From Bacteroidales bacterium (GTDB taxonomy: Bacteria > Bacteroidota > Bacteroidia > Bacteroidales > Marinilabiliaceae), in the NCBI GenBank assembly GCA_024401395.1, contig JAKSLD010000017.1, forward strand, positions 17,611-81,610: a stretch of 64,000 bases of DNA. The letters run 5' to 3'. The notes under the pieces are model-generated. The model ran no database searches. It was not told the DNA's origin and was given only the letters and a program-made list of their open reading frames with translations. Each line of letters starts with the position of its first letter. Positions within the stretch are counted from its first letter, which is position 1. A program made the translations under genes and the position numbers. Of the stretch, positions 52,083 to 62,213 are shown in pieces.

Positions 52083-53321
52083 ATGAAAAGAATATCACTA
52101 ATAGCATGCGCTGCACTAGTAGCTGGTTCTGCTTTTGCTCAGCAAGCTCTATGGGGTGGCACTCAAATCGTTTCGCCACAAATAAATCCAGATAGTACGG
52201 TAACTTTCCGCTGTGTTGCTCCTAAGGCAAAGAGCGTACAGGTATCTGGTGATATGTTGCCAGAGAATGTAATAGACATTCCTAACTATGGTAAGTATGC
52301 ACTTCCAGGTGTAGCTGATCTTGTTGAGAAGAATGGCGTTTGGGAGTTCACAACTACAAATAAGGTAGCTAGCGAATACTACTGCTATAATTTCATAATC
52401 GACGGGCAGAAGACTGTTGACCCAGCTAACGTATATATCAATCGTGACGTTGCTACTATCACAAACTGCTTCATCGTAAGCTACGAGAAGGGTGACAAGG
52501 GCGATGTATATAAGGTAAATGATGTACCTCATGGTACAATCCGCAAGATGTGGTATGACAGCCCATCTCTCGGTATGCAGCGTCGTATCACAGTTTACAC
52601 TCCTGCAGGTTACGAGACTTCAGGCAAGAAATATCCAGTATTCTACCTCCTCCACGGTTCAGGCGGTGACGAAGAGGCTTGGTATACACAAGGTCGTATC
52701 AGCCAGCAGCTCGATAACCTTATTGCAGCTGGCAAGGCTGAGCCAATGATCGTAGTAATGACTAATGGTAATGCATACGAACAGGCAGCTCCTGGTGAAA
52801 GCCCTCTCGGCTTCCAACAGCCTCAGATGGTTATGGGTGGCGTTAAGGAGGGTATGAAGGAGGCTGCTTTCGAGCTCTCTTTCCCTGATATTCGTAAATT
52901 TGTAGAGAAGAATTTCCGTACGATCAACGACAAGAAGCATCGCGCTATCGCAGGCCTCTCTATGGGTAGCTTCCATTCTGAGCAGATATCTAAGTACTAT
53001 GCGGGCGAGTATGGATATGTAGGTCTCTTTAGTGGTTCAGGTGTAGGCGACAGCCGAAAGGGTGATGGCACTCCTTCTTCTTGCCCTGTATACAAGGATT
53101 TCGACAAGCAGATGGCTAATCTCTTCTCTGAAAAGAATAAGCCATACCTCTATTTCGTAGCTATCGGCAAGACTGACTTCCTCAAGAAGGGTAATGACGA
53201 TTTCCTCGCTTATATGGATGCTCACAAATACCCATACGTTTATCTCGAGACAGAAGGTGGACACATTTGGCGTAACTGGCGTATCTATTTCACAGAGTTC
53301 TCACAAAAAATCTTTAAATAA
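52083..53321 (+). CDS. Secreted CE1-type carbohydrate esterase 1 with N-terminal E-set domain
   Basis: The 412-residue protein has a signal peptide (1-19, cut before QQALWG). It has an immunoglobulin-like E-set/CBM48 domain (about 30-130; TVTFRCVAPKAKSVQVSGD) and an alpha/beta hydrolase of the esterase D type (about 150-412). The catalytic Ser293 lies in GLSMGSF and the His394 in GGHIWRNW; Asp365 (GKTDF) is the likely acid. Family members remove acetyl or feruloyl groups from xylan and related chains. It is the first of three paralogues in this locus. Confidence 0.9.
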   Translation: MKRISLIACAALVAGSAFAQQALWGGTQIVSPQINPDSTVTFRCVAPKAKSVQVSGDMLPENVIDIPNYGKYALPGVADLVEKNGVWEFTTTNKVASEYYCYNFIIDGQKTVDPANVYINRDVATITNCFIVSYEKGDKGDVYKVNDVPHGTIRKMWYDSPSLGMQRRITVYTPAGYETSGKKYPVFYLLHGSGGDEEAWYTQGRISQQLDNLIAAGKAEPMIVVMTNGNAYEQAAPGESPLGFQQPQMVMGGVKEGMKEAAFELSFPDIRKFVEKNFRTINDKKHRAIAGLSMGSFHSEQISKYYAGEYGYVGLFSGSGVGDSRKGDGTPSSCPVYKDFDKQMANLFSEKNKPYLYFVAIGKTDFLKKGNDDFLAYMDAHKYPYVYLETEGGHIWRNWRIYFTEFSQKIFK

Positions 53322-53324
53322 TAG

Positions 53325-54533
<1,209 letters not shown>

Positions 54534-54544
54534 TATCGGATTCA

Positions 54545-56869
54545 ATGAAAAAATTGTTTCATAGTTTTATAGGTTTAATATGTGTATCGTGCCTGGGTTC
54601 TTCTCAGGCACTTTCTCAGATTAAACTCTCTGCTGATAACATCGATGAGGTTATCTCGCAGCTCACCATAGAGGAGAAGGTGCACCTCGTTATCGGTACA
54701 GGTATGGCTGGTCAGGACGCTAAGTTTCCTGGAACAGCAGGTACAACGTATGCAGTGGAACGCCTTGGCATTCCAGCTGTCTTCATGGCAGACGGTCCTC
54801 ATCGTCTTCACATGAATGTTCACCGTGATTGGGATTCACATTTCTATTATACCACTGAGTTCCCTTCTGCTACTACTATGGCTTCTACTTGGGACCCTCA
54901 GGCGTCTATCCTCGTGGGTAAAGCTCTTGGCGAGGAGGTTCGTGACTATGGTTTGGATATTCTCCTCGCTCCTGGCATTAACCTACATCGTTCTGCTCTC
55001 TGCGGTCGTAATCATGAGTATTATTCAGAGGACCCTGTAATCGCAGGTAAGCTTTCTGCCGCATATATCAAAGGCCTCCAAAGTGTTGGCGCTGGTACTT
55101 GCCTCAAGCATTTTGCTGTCAATAATCAGGAAACAAATCGTATGGCAAACGACTCGCGAGTCTCTCAGCGCGCGCTCCGTGAGTTGTATCTCAAGGGTTT
55201 CGAGATTGCGGTTAAGGAGTCTCAGCCTTGGACTATCATGACTTCTTATAATAAGGTCAATGGTAAGTATACCTCAGAGAACCACGATCTCACAGAGAAG
55301 ATTCTTCGTGACGAGTGGGGATATAAGGGTATGGTAATGTCCGACTGGAATGCAGGTAAGGATGCCGTGGCTTCTATGAATGCAGGCAATGATATGATGC
55401 AGCCAGGTCAGCCAAAGCAGTATGAGGAGATTCTCGCTGCCGTAAAGAATGGTACAATATCAGAGGCAACTATCAATCGTAATGTTCGCCGCGTTCTGGA
55501 GTTGGTCGTTAAGTGCTATGCTTTCAAGGGACAGCAGTATAATAATGAGCCTGACCTCAAGTCTCACGCAGCTCTTGATCGTGAGTTGGGCGCTCAGGGT
55601 ATGGTTCTCCTTCAGAATGAGAATAATGCTCTGCCTTTCAATGTCAAGACTGCAGCTCTCTTCGGAACTACTTCTTATGACATTATCGCAGGTGGCATGG
55701 GCTTCGGTTCTACAAACCATGGCTACTATGCAGTATCTCTCATCGAGGGACTCCGTAATGCAGGTGTTCAGGTAGATAAGAATCTTATCGCTCTCTACAA
55801 GAAGCACATAGCTGAGCAGGATAAGGCTAATTATCCTAATGGTATGCCTCCTTTCTCTCTCACTCCTATAAAGCGTGCCGAGCAACCAGTCCTCACAGAC
55901 TCTCTCGTAGAGGCAAGTGTAAAGGCTAATGATATCGCAATCATAACTCTCGGTCGTACATGTGGCGAGTTTGCAGACCGTACAGAGGATGAGTTTTACC
56001 TCACTGAGTTGGAAATGACCACTGTAAAGCAGGTGTCTGCCGCATGTCGCGCTGCAGGTAAGAAGGTCATCGTTATTCTCAATATTTGCTCTCCTGTCGA
56101 AACGGCTTCATGGCGTGGACTCGTAGATGGTATCCTTTGCGCTTGGCAGCCAGGTGAGCAGGTGGGTAATTGTATGGCTGATGTCCTCACTGGTAAGGTT
56201 AATCCTTCAGGCCGCCTCCCTATGACTTGGGCTCTCAAGTTCGGTGATGCAGCTGCTGATAAGAATTTCCCTTCTAATTATAAGCCTGATCCAATGGCGT
56301 TCTTCGCTAAGCCAGATCCTGATGCTGCACCTAAAGCCCCAGAACCAAATGTAGATTTCACTGTCTATGAGGAGGGTATCTACATGGGCTACCGCTATTT
56401 TACTTCTTTCAATAAGGAGGTTGCTTTCCCATTTGGCTTTGGCCTCTCTTATACCAGTTTCGATTGGAATGTGGAGAATGTGTCAATGGTTGATGATAAG
56501 GTCGTGGTTAAGGTAAATGTCAAGAATACAGGTAAGGTTGCAGGTCGTGATGTCGTAGAGATCTTTACTTCTGCTCCTAAGGGTAAACTCCATAAACCAG
56601 CTAAGGAACTAAAGGGCTTCGCTAAGACTTCTCTCCTTCAGCCTGGTACTTCTGAGACAGTAACTGTTGAGTTTAATGTTATGGATATGGCTTCTTTCAG
56701 TGAGTCTCAGTCTTCTTGGACTCTCGATAAGGGCGATTATAACATCCTTGTTTCTCGTTCGGTTAATGACGTTGTGTCTTCTAAGTCTCTTAAGGTCGCA
56801 AAGGCTCGAGCTAATAAGGTACATAACGCCATGTCTCCAGAGATGAAAATCAAAGAACTGAAGAAATGA
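54545..56869 (+). CDS. GH3 glycoside hydrolase 1
   Basis: The 774-residue secreted enzyme has a signal peptide (about 1-25), the GH3 N-terminal barrel (ADNIDEVISQLTIEEKVHLVIG), the nucleophile Asp267 in VMSDWNAG, a C-terminal alpha/beta sandwich, and a fibronectin-III-like end domain (about 660-760). Substrate motifs KHFAVNNQETNR are intact. GH3 enzymes of this layout act as beta-glucosidases or beta-xylosidases on oligosaccharides; which of these cannot be told. It ends in the terminator shared with the convergent GH3 gene. Confidence 0.93.
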   Translation: MKKLFHSFIGLICVSCLGSSQALSQIKLSADNIDEVISQLTIEEKVHLVIGTGMAGQDAKFPGTAGTTYAVERLGIPAVFMADGPHRLHMNVHRDWDSHFYYTTEFPSATTMASTWDPQASILVGKALGEEVRDYGLDILLAPGINLHRSALCGRNHEYYSEDPVIAGKLSAAYIKGLQSVGAGTCLKHFAVNNQETNRMANDSRVSQRALRELYLKGFEIAVKESQPWTIMTSYNKVNGKYTSENHDLTEKILRDEWGYKGMVMSDWNAGKDAVASMNAGNDMMQPGQPKQYEEILAAVKNGTISEATINRNVRRVLELVVKCYAFKGQQYNNEPDLKSHAALDRELGAQGMVLLQNENNALPFNVKTAALFGTTSYDIIAGGMGFGSTNHGYYAVSLIEGLRNAGVQVDKNLIALYKKHIAEQDKANYPNGMPPFSLTPIKRAEQPVLTDSLVEASVKANDIAIITLGRTCGEFADRTEDEFYLTELEMTTVKQVSAACRAAGKKVIVILNICSPVETASWRGLVDGILCAWQPGEQVGNCMADVLTGKVNPSGRLPMTWALKFGDAAADKNFPSNYKPDPMAFFAKPDPDAAPKAPEPNVDFTVYEEGIYMGYRYFTSFNKEVAFPFGFGLSYTSFDWNVENVSMVDDKVVVKVNVKNTGKVAGRDVVEIFTSAPKGKLHKPAKELKGFAKTSLLQPGTSETVTVEFNVMDMASFSESQSSWTLDKGDYNILVSRSVNDVVSSKSLKVAKARANKVHNAMSPEMKIKELKK

Positions 56870-56933
56870 TTATTTGAGCTATTCGCGTCTCGCTAATAAT
56901 CAAAGGCACACGACAATATTATTCACAAACAAT

Positions 56934-56971
56934 AAAAAGAGGCCATCCGTCACGGATTAGGCCTCTTTTTT
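56934..56971. terminator. Bidirectional terminator between the two GH3 genes
   Basis: AAAAAGAGGCC pairs with GGCCTCTTTTT; T/A tails on both sides serve both converging transcripts. Confidence 0.9.
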
Positions 56972-57036
56972 GATTCACATGGATTAGGTTACATTTATTA
57001 ATTGTATGAAAAAAGAATTCTATTTGTCTTAGATTA

Positions 57037-59367
57037 TTATCGTGACAATCTGTTCAACTCTGTCTGGAGTTGGAAGAGATCGTTTGTCTTCTCTGTGTTA
57101 GCCTTTACTGATACATTGCCGCTCAGACGGATGTCGCGTGAAGAAGCGCCTACTTTGATAGCATATTCTCCTTCTGTTGTAATCCAAGCATTAGCTTCCT
57201 CAGAGAATGAAGCGAGATCTGTAGCAGGGAATGACATTGAGACAATAGCTTCTGCTCCTGGCTGGAGTTCTGCTGTCTTGGCAAATGCTCGGAGTTCCTG
57301 CTCTGGCTTGTTTGCACTCTTGGCGTCAGGTGCTGTAGCATAAACTTCTACTACCTCTTTGCCGGCTACAGAACCTGTGTTCTTAACTTTGAGAGATACT
57401 GTGATGTTCTTGCCGTCATTTGCTACGTTGAGGTCTGAGTACTCGAATGAAGTGTAGGAAAGACCGAAGCCGAATGGGTAAGATACAGCCTTGTCGAAGC
57501 TGTCAAAATAACGGTAGCCTACGTAAATGTCTTCCTCGTAATTGGTATAGTCCCAATCCTTCTCGAGAGCTTTCTGCTCGCCGTGGTCTGTGAAGTCCAT
57601 GCTTGAAGACTTACCCTCGGTAGGGAAGTTAGCAGAAGAAGCGTGGTCGGCGAAAGAGACAGGGAATGTCATAGGGAGTTTACCGCTTGGAGAAACCTTG
57701 CCAGAGAGAATATCGGCAACTGAATTGCCACCCTCTTGGCCACCTTGCCATGCTAGGAGTATAGCATCTGGAAGATTGTTCCAAGATGCAGTCTCAATAA
57801 CGCCGCCGATATTAAGAACGACTACTACTGGTTTTCCGGCAGTGTGGAAAGCGCGGCAGACAGAAGAAATGAGGTCGTTCTCCTCCTTGCTGAGGTTGAA
57901 ATCAGAATCCTTGCGATCGACGAACTCTCCAGAATTGCGACCTAAGGTGATAAGAGCCACGTCGGTAGACTTGACCATCTTAGCGAGTTCGGCTGCAGAA
58001 GGGATCATTTCAGCTGGAGGAGGTGTAGGGAGGAAAGCTGCGTATGGACCTGTAGGTTTGTTGCGCTCATTCTCAGCGATAATATGCGACTCGTACTTAG
58101 CCTTGAGAGACTCATTTACGCTATAGCCGGCATTCTTGAGTCCATCGAGAAGTGAAACGGTGTAAGCTCGGTTTACGTTGCCCGAACCTGTACCACCAGC
58201 GATGAAGTTGTATGATGTACAACCGAAGAGTGCTACGTTCTTAACTGACTTGAGAGGAAGTGTATTGGCTGCGTTCTTAAGAAGAACCATACCCTCGGTA
58301 GCTGACTGGCGTGTTACAGCAGCGTGTGCCTGCAAGTCTGGCTTGTTGCTGAACTGATATCCCTTGAAACGAGGTGTCTTGACAATGAGTTCGAGGATAC
58401 GACGAACGTTACGGTCAAGGTCAGCCATCGGAAGTGAACCGTCCTTTACTGAAGCTACTATCTCGTCATACTGCTTTGGCTGACCAGGCTGGAGCATATC
58501 GTTGCCTGCTATCATCTGTGCCTTTGCGCTCTTGCCGCCGAACCAGTCTGTCATGACCATACCTTTGTAACCCCACTCATCGCGAAGAATGGTAGTCTGG
58601 AGGTCATAACGCTCTGAGGTATATGTACCATTGAGGTAGTTGTATGATGACATTACTGTCCAAGGGTCTGACTCCTTTACAGCTATTTCGAAGCCCTTGA
58701 GATATATCTCGCGCAAAGCACGAGGAGATACGCGGGCATCTGTTGACATACGGTTGGATTCCTGATTGTTTACGGCAAAGTGCTTGATGGAGGTACCTAC
58801 GCCGTTAGACTGGATACCGCGGACATAAGCAGCAGCAATTTTGCCAGCTACTAGTGGATCCTCTGAGTAATACTCGAAATTACGACCACAAAGAGGGTTG
58901 CGGTGAATATTGAGAGCAGGAGCAAGTAGCACGTCTGCACCATACTCGAGCACTTCATTACCCATAGATTTGCCTACTTCCTCGACTAATTCTTGGTTCC
59001 ATGTAGAGGAGAGGAGTGTTCCAATAGGGAAGTGTGTACAATAATAGGTATTCTCGTCACCCTCGCGAGTAGGATTGATACGGAGACCAGCAGGGCCGTC
59101 GGCCAATACTATAGAAGGGATGCCAAGACGAGCTATTGGATAGGTAGTTCCGGCTGCACCAGGTACTATGTCTTGTGTTTCGCCCACTACAGCGTCGTCG
59201 CCAGAAAAGCCTGCCATACCCATGCCAATACATAGGTGTGCCTTCTCCTCGAGAGTCATAGCCTTGACGATATCATCTATATTGTCAGCGCGAAGCTGAA
59301 GGTTGGTTGGCGCACAGGAAGTCAAAAGGGCTGCTGCCGCCAATGCCGATGTAATTTGTGTTTTCAT
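57037..59367 (-). CDS. GH3 glycoside hydrolase 2 (lipoprotein)
   Basis: The 776-residue enzyme has a lipoprotein signal (LLTSC, Cys18), unlike GH3 enzyme 1, which seems soluble, so the two may sit in different places. The order is the GH3 barrel (KAMTLEEKAHLCIGMGMAG), nucleophile Asp in VMTDWFGGK, a C-terminal sandwich with an insertion (about 430-480, Pro-rich), and a fibronectin-III-like domain. KHFAVNNQESNR is intact. It shares much of its sequence with GH3 enzyme 1 and faces it, and is followed downstream by the shared terminator. Upstream on the same strand is the third esterase gene (65 nt). Confidence 0.93.
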   Translation of the reverse strand: MKTQITSALAAAALLTSCAPTNLQLRADNIDDIVKAMTLEEKAHLCIGMGMAGFSGDDAVVGETQDIVPGAAGTTYPIARLGIPSIVLADGPAGLRINPTREGDENTYYCTHFPIGTLLSSTWNQELVEEVGKSMGNEVLEYGADVLLAPALNIHRNPLCGRNFEYYSEDPLVAGKIAAAYVRGIQSNGVGTSIKHFAVNNQESNRMSTDARVSPRALREIYLKGFEIAVKESDPWTVMSSYNYLNGTYTSERYDLQTTILRDEWGYKGMVMTDWFGGKSAKAQMIAGNDMLQPGQPKQYDEIVASVKDGSLPMADLDRNVRRILELIVKTPRFKGYQFSNKPDLQAHAAVTRQSATEGMVLLKNAANTLPLKSVKNVALFGCTSYNFIAGGTGSGNVNRAYTVSLLDGLKNAGYSVNESLKAKYESHIIAENERNKPTGPYAAFLPTPPPAEMIPSAAELAKMVKSTDVALITLGRNSGEFVDRKDSDFNLSKEENDLISSVCRAFHTAGKPVVVVLNIGGVIETASWNNLPDAILLAWQGGQEGGNSVADILSGKVSPSGKLPMTFPVSFADHASSANFPTEGKSSSMDFTDHGEQKALEKDWDYTNYEEDIYVGYRYFDSFDKAVSYPFGFGLSYTSFEYSDLNVANDGKNITVSLKVKNTGSVAGKEVVEVYATAPDAKSANKPEQELRAFAKTAELQPGAEAIVSMSFPATDLASFSEEANAWITTEGEYAIKVGASSRDIRLSGNVSVKANTEKTNDLFQLQTELNRLSR

Positions 59368-59432
59368 GAATAATATTGTATGTGGTGTGTAAAACCTGTT
59401 TGTTTGTTATCTCTTTTATTATGGACGCAAGC

Positions 59433-60650
59433 CTACTTTTTGAAGAGTTTAGGAGCAAACTCTGTGAGGTAGATACGCCAGTTCTTCCAGATATGACCTT
59501 CGCCTGTCTCGTAGTATTCGTACTTATAGCCCTTCGAATCGAGGAGCTGACGGTACTCTACGTTAGCTTTGTAAAGGAAGTCGGTATTGCCGATAGCAAT
59601 ATAGTAGAGCGCTGGCTTCTTGGCAAACTGAATTGCTAACTTGCCCTCAATGTCGGTATACACATCGCAAGATGTATTGTTGCTAGGCATGATAGCAGCT
59701 GAGAAGAGTCCGATATAGTCAAACATATCTGGATAGTATTTTGAGATATGCATTGAGTGGAACCCGCCCATTGATAGCCCTGCGATAGCTCGGTTAGCCT
59801 TGTTGGCCTTTGTGCGGAATGTCTTGTCTACGAACTTGACTACATCCTTGAATGAGCGCTCGAACGAACCTTCCATAAACTTGTTGTCCTTGCTGTTCTG
59901 CATGCTCATGCTAGGAGCAACGAAACCGTCCTTTGACTCGCCTGGAGCTGCCTCTTGTGAAGCATTGCCGTTTGTCATGACAACAATCATAGGCTGTGCC
60001 TTGCCTTGAGCGATGAGGTTGTCAAGTATCTGTGCTGTACGGCCGAGTGCAATCCAGGCTTCCTCATCACCGCCTGCACCGTGAAGTAGATAGAATACAG
60101 GGTATTTCTTGCCTGATGTCTCGTAGCCGGCTGGTGTATATACTGTGAGACGACGCTTCATCCCAAGCTCTGGGGAGTCATACCACATACGGCTGACTGT
60201 ACCGTGTGGTACGTCGTTTACTTTATATAGGTCTGCACGCTCGCCGCCAATGAGGAATACGTTGGTAACTGTAGCTACATCACGAATAGCGTATACGTTG
60301 GATGGATCCATTACTCGGAGACCGTCAACGTTGAATGAATAGCTGTATAATTCTGGCTTCAATGGCTCTGGTGTCGTGTATTCCCATACTCCATCCTTGC
60401 CCTCAACAAGATCAACTACACCTGGTGCATCGTATGTCCCGAAATTGGGTATCTCTACCTTCTGTGTAGGAAGAAAATCACCTGTAACCTGTACTCGTAC
60501 AGCTTTTGGCGCCTTGAATCGGAATGTTACTGTATTGTCCTCGTGGATGTCAGGAGAAACAACTGGTGCTGCACCCCACAATGCCTGCTGCGCGTTGACG
60601 CCCGCAAATGCTGCTGCAGCAAGACAGATAGTTGTAAATAATTTTTTCAT
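59433..60650 (-). CDS. Secreted CE1-type carbohydrate esterase 3 with N-terminal E-set domain
   Basis: The 405-residue protein starts at the ATG at 60650 (MKKLFTTICLAAAAFAGVNA); an upstream ATG at 60707 would place 19 extra residues before the signal peptide and is rejected. Domain order and active-site motifs match the two plus-strand paralogues: QQALWG after the signal, E-set domain, GLSMGGF with the Ser, GNTDF and GEGHIWKNW with the His (the first Gly of the usual GGHIW is a Glu). It is transcribed with GH3 enzyme 2. Confidence 0.9.
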   Translation of the reverse strand: MKKLFTTICLAAAAFAGVNAQQALWGAAPVVSPDIHEDNTVTFRFKAPKAVRVQVTGDFLPTQKVEIPNFGTYDAPGVVDLVEGKDGVWEYTTPEPLKPELYSYSFNVDGLRVMDPSNVYAIRDVATVTNVFLIGGERADLYKVNDVPHGTVSRMWYDSPELGMKRRLTVYTPAGYETSGKKYPVFYLLHGAGGDEEAWIALGRTAQILDNLIAQGKAQPMIVVMTNGNASQEAAPGESKDGFVAPSMSMQNSKDNKFMEGSFERSFKDVVKFVDKTFRTKANKANRAIAGLSMGGFHSMHISKYYPDMFDYIGLFSAAIMPSNNTSCDVYTDIEGKLAIQFAKKPALYYIAIGNTDFLYKANVEYRQLLDSKGYKYEYYETGEGHIWKNWRIYLTEFAPKLFKK

Positions 60651-60732
60651 GATATAATAATTTATTGCAGTGTTACTTATTTTGTATGCGCTGTTTGCAT
60701 ATGTCAAATATGCATCATTATTTTCAATAATG

Positions 60733-60740
60733 CAAAGTTA
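60733..60740 (-). promoter_or_regulatory. -7 promoter box of the third esterase gene
   Basis: TAACTTTG on the minus strand, 82 nt before the ATG; -33 not recognisable. Confidence 0.5.
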
Positions 60741-60895
60741 TTGCTTGTATCTGCCACTCTTTTTCTTGTTTGGTCTATAGTTTTGTTCGTTTGTCAAATC
60801 GTCTTTGTCTATTTGTTTAAATCGTTGCGTATTTATTCAATACATCTGTTCGATGCTGTTTGTCCTTAATTCTGACCGCATTTGTTATTGCTAAC

Positions 60896-60968
60896 TAAAA
60901 AAATTACGATGAACAAGGGACTTCTCTTATACTAGCCCGAGGGTAGCCGCTGTCTAGAAAGTAGCTTT
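60896..60968 (-). repeat. Short interspersed repeat (11-nt array plus box) before the acyltransferase gene
   Basis: On the plus strand: A-tract, TTACGATGAA, then units at 60914, 60925, 60936, 60947 and 60958; three successive units end TAG. The minus-strand reading ends GAAGTCCCTTG then TTCATCGTAAT, as at 41.2 kb. The rest of 60651-61051 holds only the two promoters. Confidence 0.8.
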
Positions 60969-60986
60969 TCTTTACCTTTTGTCGAT

Positions 60987-61017
60987 TTTGTTTTCTCAAT
61001 TTGTGTTTATACCTTTG
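60987..61017 (+). promoter_or_regulatory. Promoter of the acyltransferase gene
   Basis: TTTG (60987-60990), 19 nt, TACCTTTG (61010-61017): full consensus, 34 nt before the ATG. Confidence 0.88.
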
Positions 61018-61051
61018 CCTCGTCATTGATTAACGCATAATGTGATAACTA

Positions 61052-62203
61052 ATGAGTGATAATGTTAATACTATGGATTTCGAATCAATCCGCCCATATA
61101 ACGATTCTGAGGTAAAGGAGGCAATAGCTCGTCTTTGCAGCGTGCCTTATTTCCATCGCATCATAGCTTTCCTTTTCCCTAACGTCCCAGCAGAGGCTAT
61201 CTTGGCTAAACTCGCTCAGGTAGAGACTGTCGACCAGTTCCAGTCTGCTTTCATTCTCCCATTCCTCAATGGCTTGGAGAAGAAGACTACTAAGGGAATC
61301 ACTATCTCTGGTACTGAGAACGTAGTGCCTGGTCAGAGCTATCTCTTTATGACCAATCACCGCGATATCATCCTCGATTCGGCTTTCCTTAATTATAAGT
61401 TGTACGATTCTAATTTCAAGACTACTGAAATCGGTATCGGTGATAATCTTCTCATCTATGAGTGGATTACTGACCTGGTTAAGCTGAATAAGTCTTTCGT
61501 GGTTAAGCGTAACCTCCCTGTACGACAGATGATGGAGGCTTCTTCTACTCTCTCGGCTTATATGCGCCATAGCATTGCTGATTGTAATAAGAATCTCTGG
61601 ATTTCTCACCGTGAGGGACGTACCAAGGATGGTAACGACCGTACTCAGGCTTCGGTCCTCAAAATGCTTAATCTTAGTGGCGGCGATGATATCGTTAAGG
61701 CTTTCGCTGAACTTCATATCCTCCCTGTAGCTATATCGTATGAGTATGACCCTACTGATTACCTTAAGGCGTATCAGTATCAGCTCAAGCGTGATAATCC
61801 TTCTTACAAGAAGAGTCAGCAGGACGACCTCGACCACATGAATATGGGTCTACAGGGTCAGAAGGGTAGGGTGCATTTTGCTCTCGGTAAGCCAATTACT
61901 GAGGCCGACCTACAGCCTCTTTCTGGCTTGAACAAGAATCAGTTCATGAATGCACTATGCGAGATGATTGATAAGCAGATTCATGCTAATTTCAAGTTGT
62001 GGCCTGGCAACTATGTGGCATACGACATTCTGAATAATACTACCGAGATGTCGGCCAACTATACAGCCGAGGAGAAGGAGGCTTATATAGCTTATGTCGA
62101 TGAGCATATGTCTCACCTCCCTGAGTGTGATACTGAGTATGTTCGTAATATGATCTATACTATGTTCGCAAATCCTGTTGTGAACAAGAAGAACTTGCAG
62201 TAA
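61052..62203 (+). CDS. PlsC-like glycerolipid acyltransferase
   Basis: The 383-residue protein has the acyltransferase HX4D motif in NHRDIILD (His near 100) and the second motif in HREGRTKDGND (near 190), with an ILPVAISYEYDP strand after it. It likely transfers an acyl chain to a lysophospholipid or a similar acceptor at the inner membrane; no long membrane helix is seen. The C-terminal 100 residues are an extension beyond the PlsC fold. An in-frame ATG seven codons downstream is a possible start. The next gene begins 10 nt later. Confidence 0.85.
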   Translation: MSDNVNTMDFESIRPYNDSEVKEAIARLCSVPYFHRIIAFLFPNVPAEAILAKLAQVETVDQFQSAFILPFLNGLEKKTTKGITISGTENVVPGQSYLFMTNHRDIILDSAFLNYKLYDSNFKTTEIGIGDNLLIYEWITDLVKLNKSFVVKRNLPVRQMMEASSTLSAYMRHSIADCNKNLWISHREGRTKDGNDRTQASVLKMLNLSGGDDIVKAFAELHILPVAISYEYDPTDYLKAYQYQLKRDNPSYKKSQQDDLDHMNMGLQGQKGRVHFALGKPITEADLQPLSGLNKNQFMNALCEMIDKQIHANFKLWPGNYVAYDILNNTTEMSANYTAEEKEAYIAYVDEHMSHLPECDTEYVRNMIYTMFANPVVNKKNLQ

Positions 62204-62213
62204 TCTTTCTACA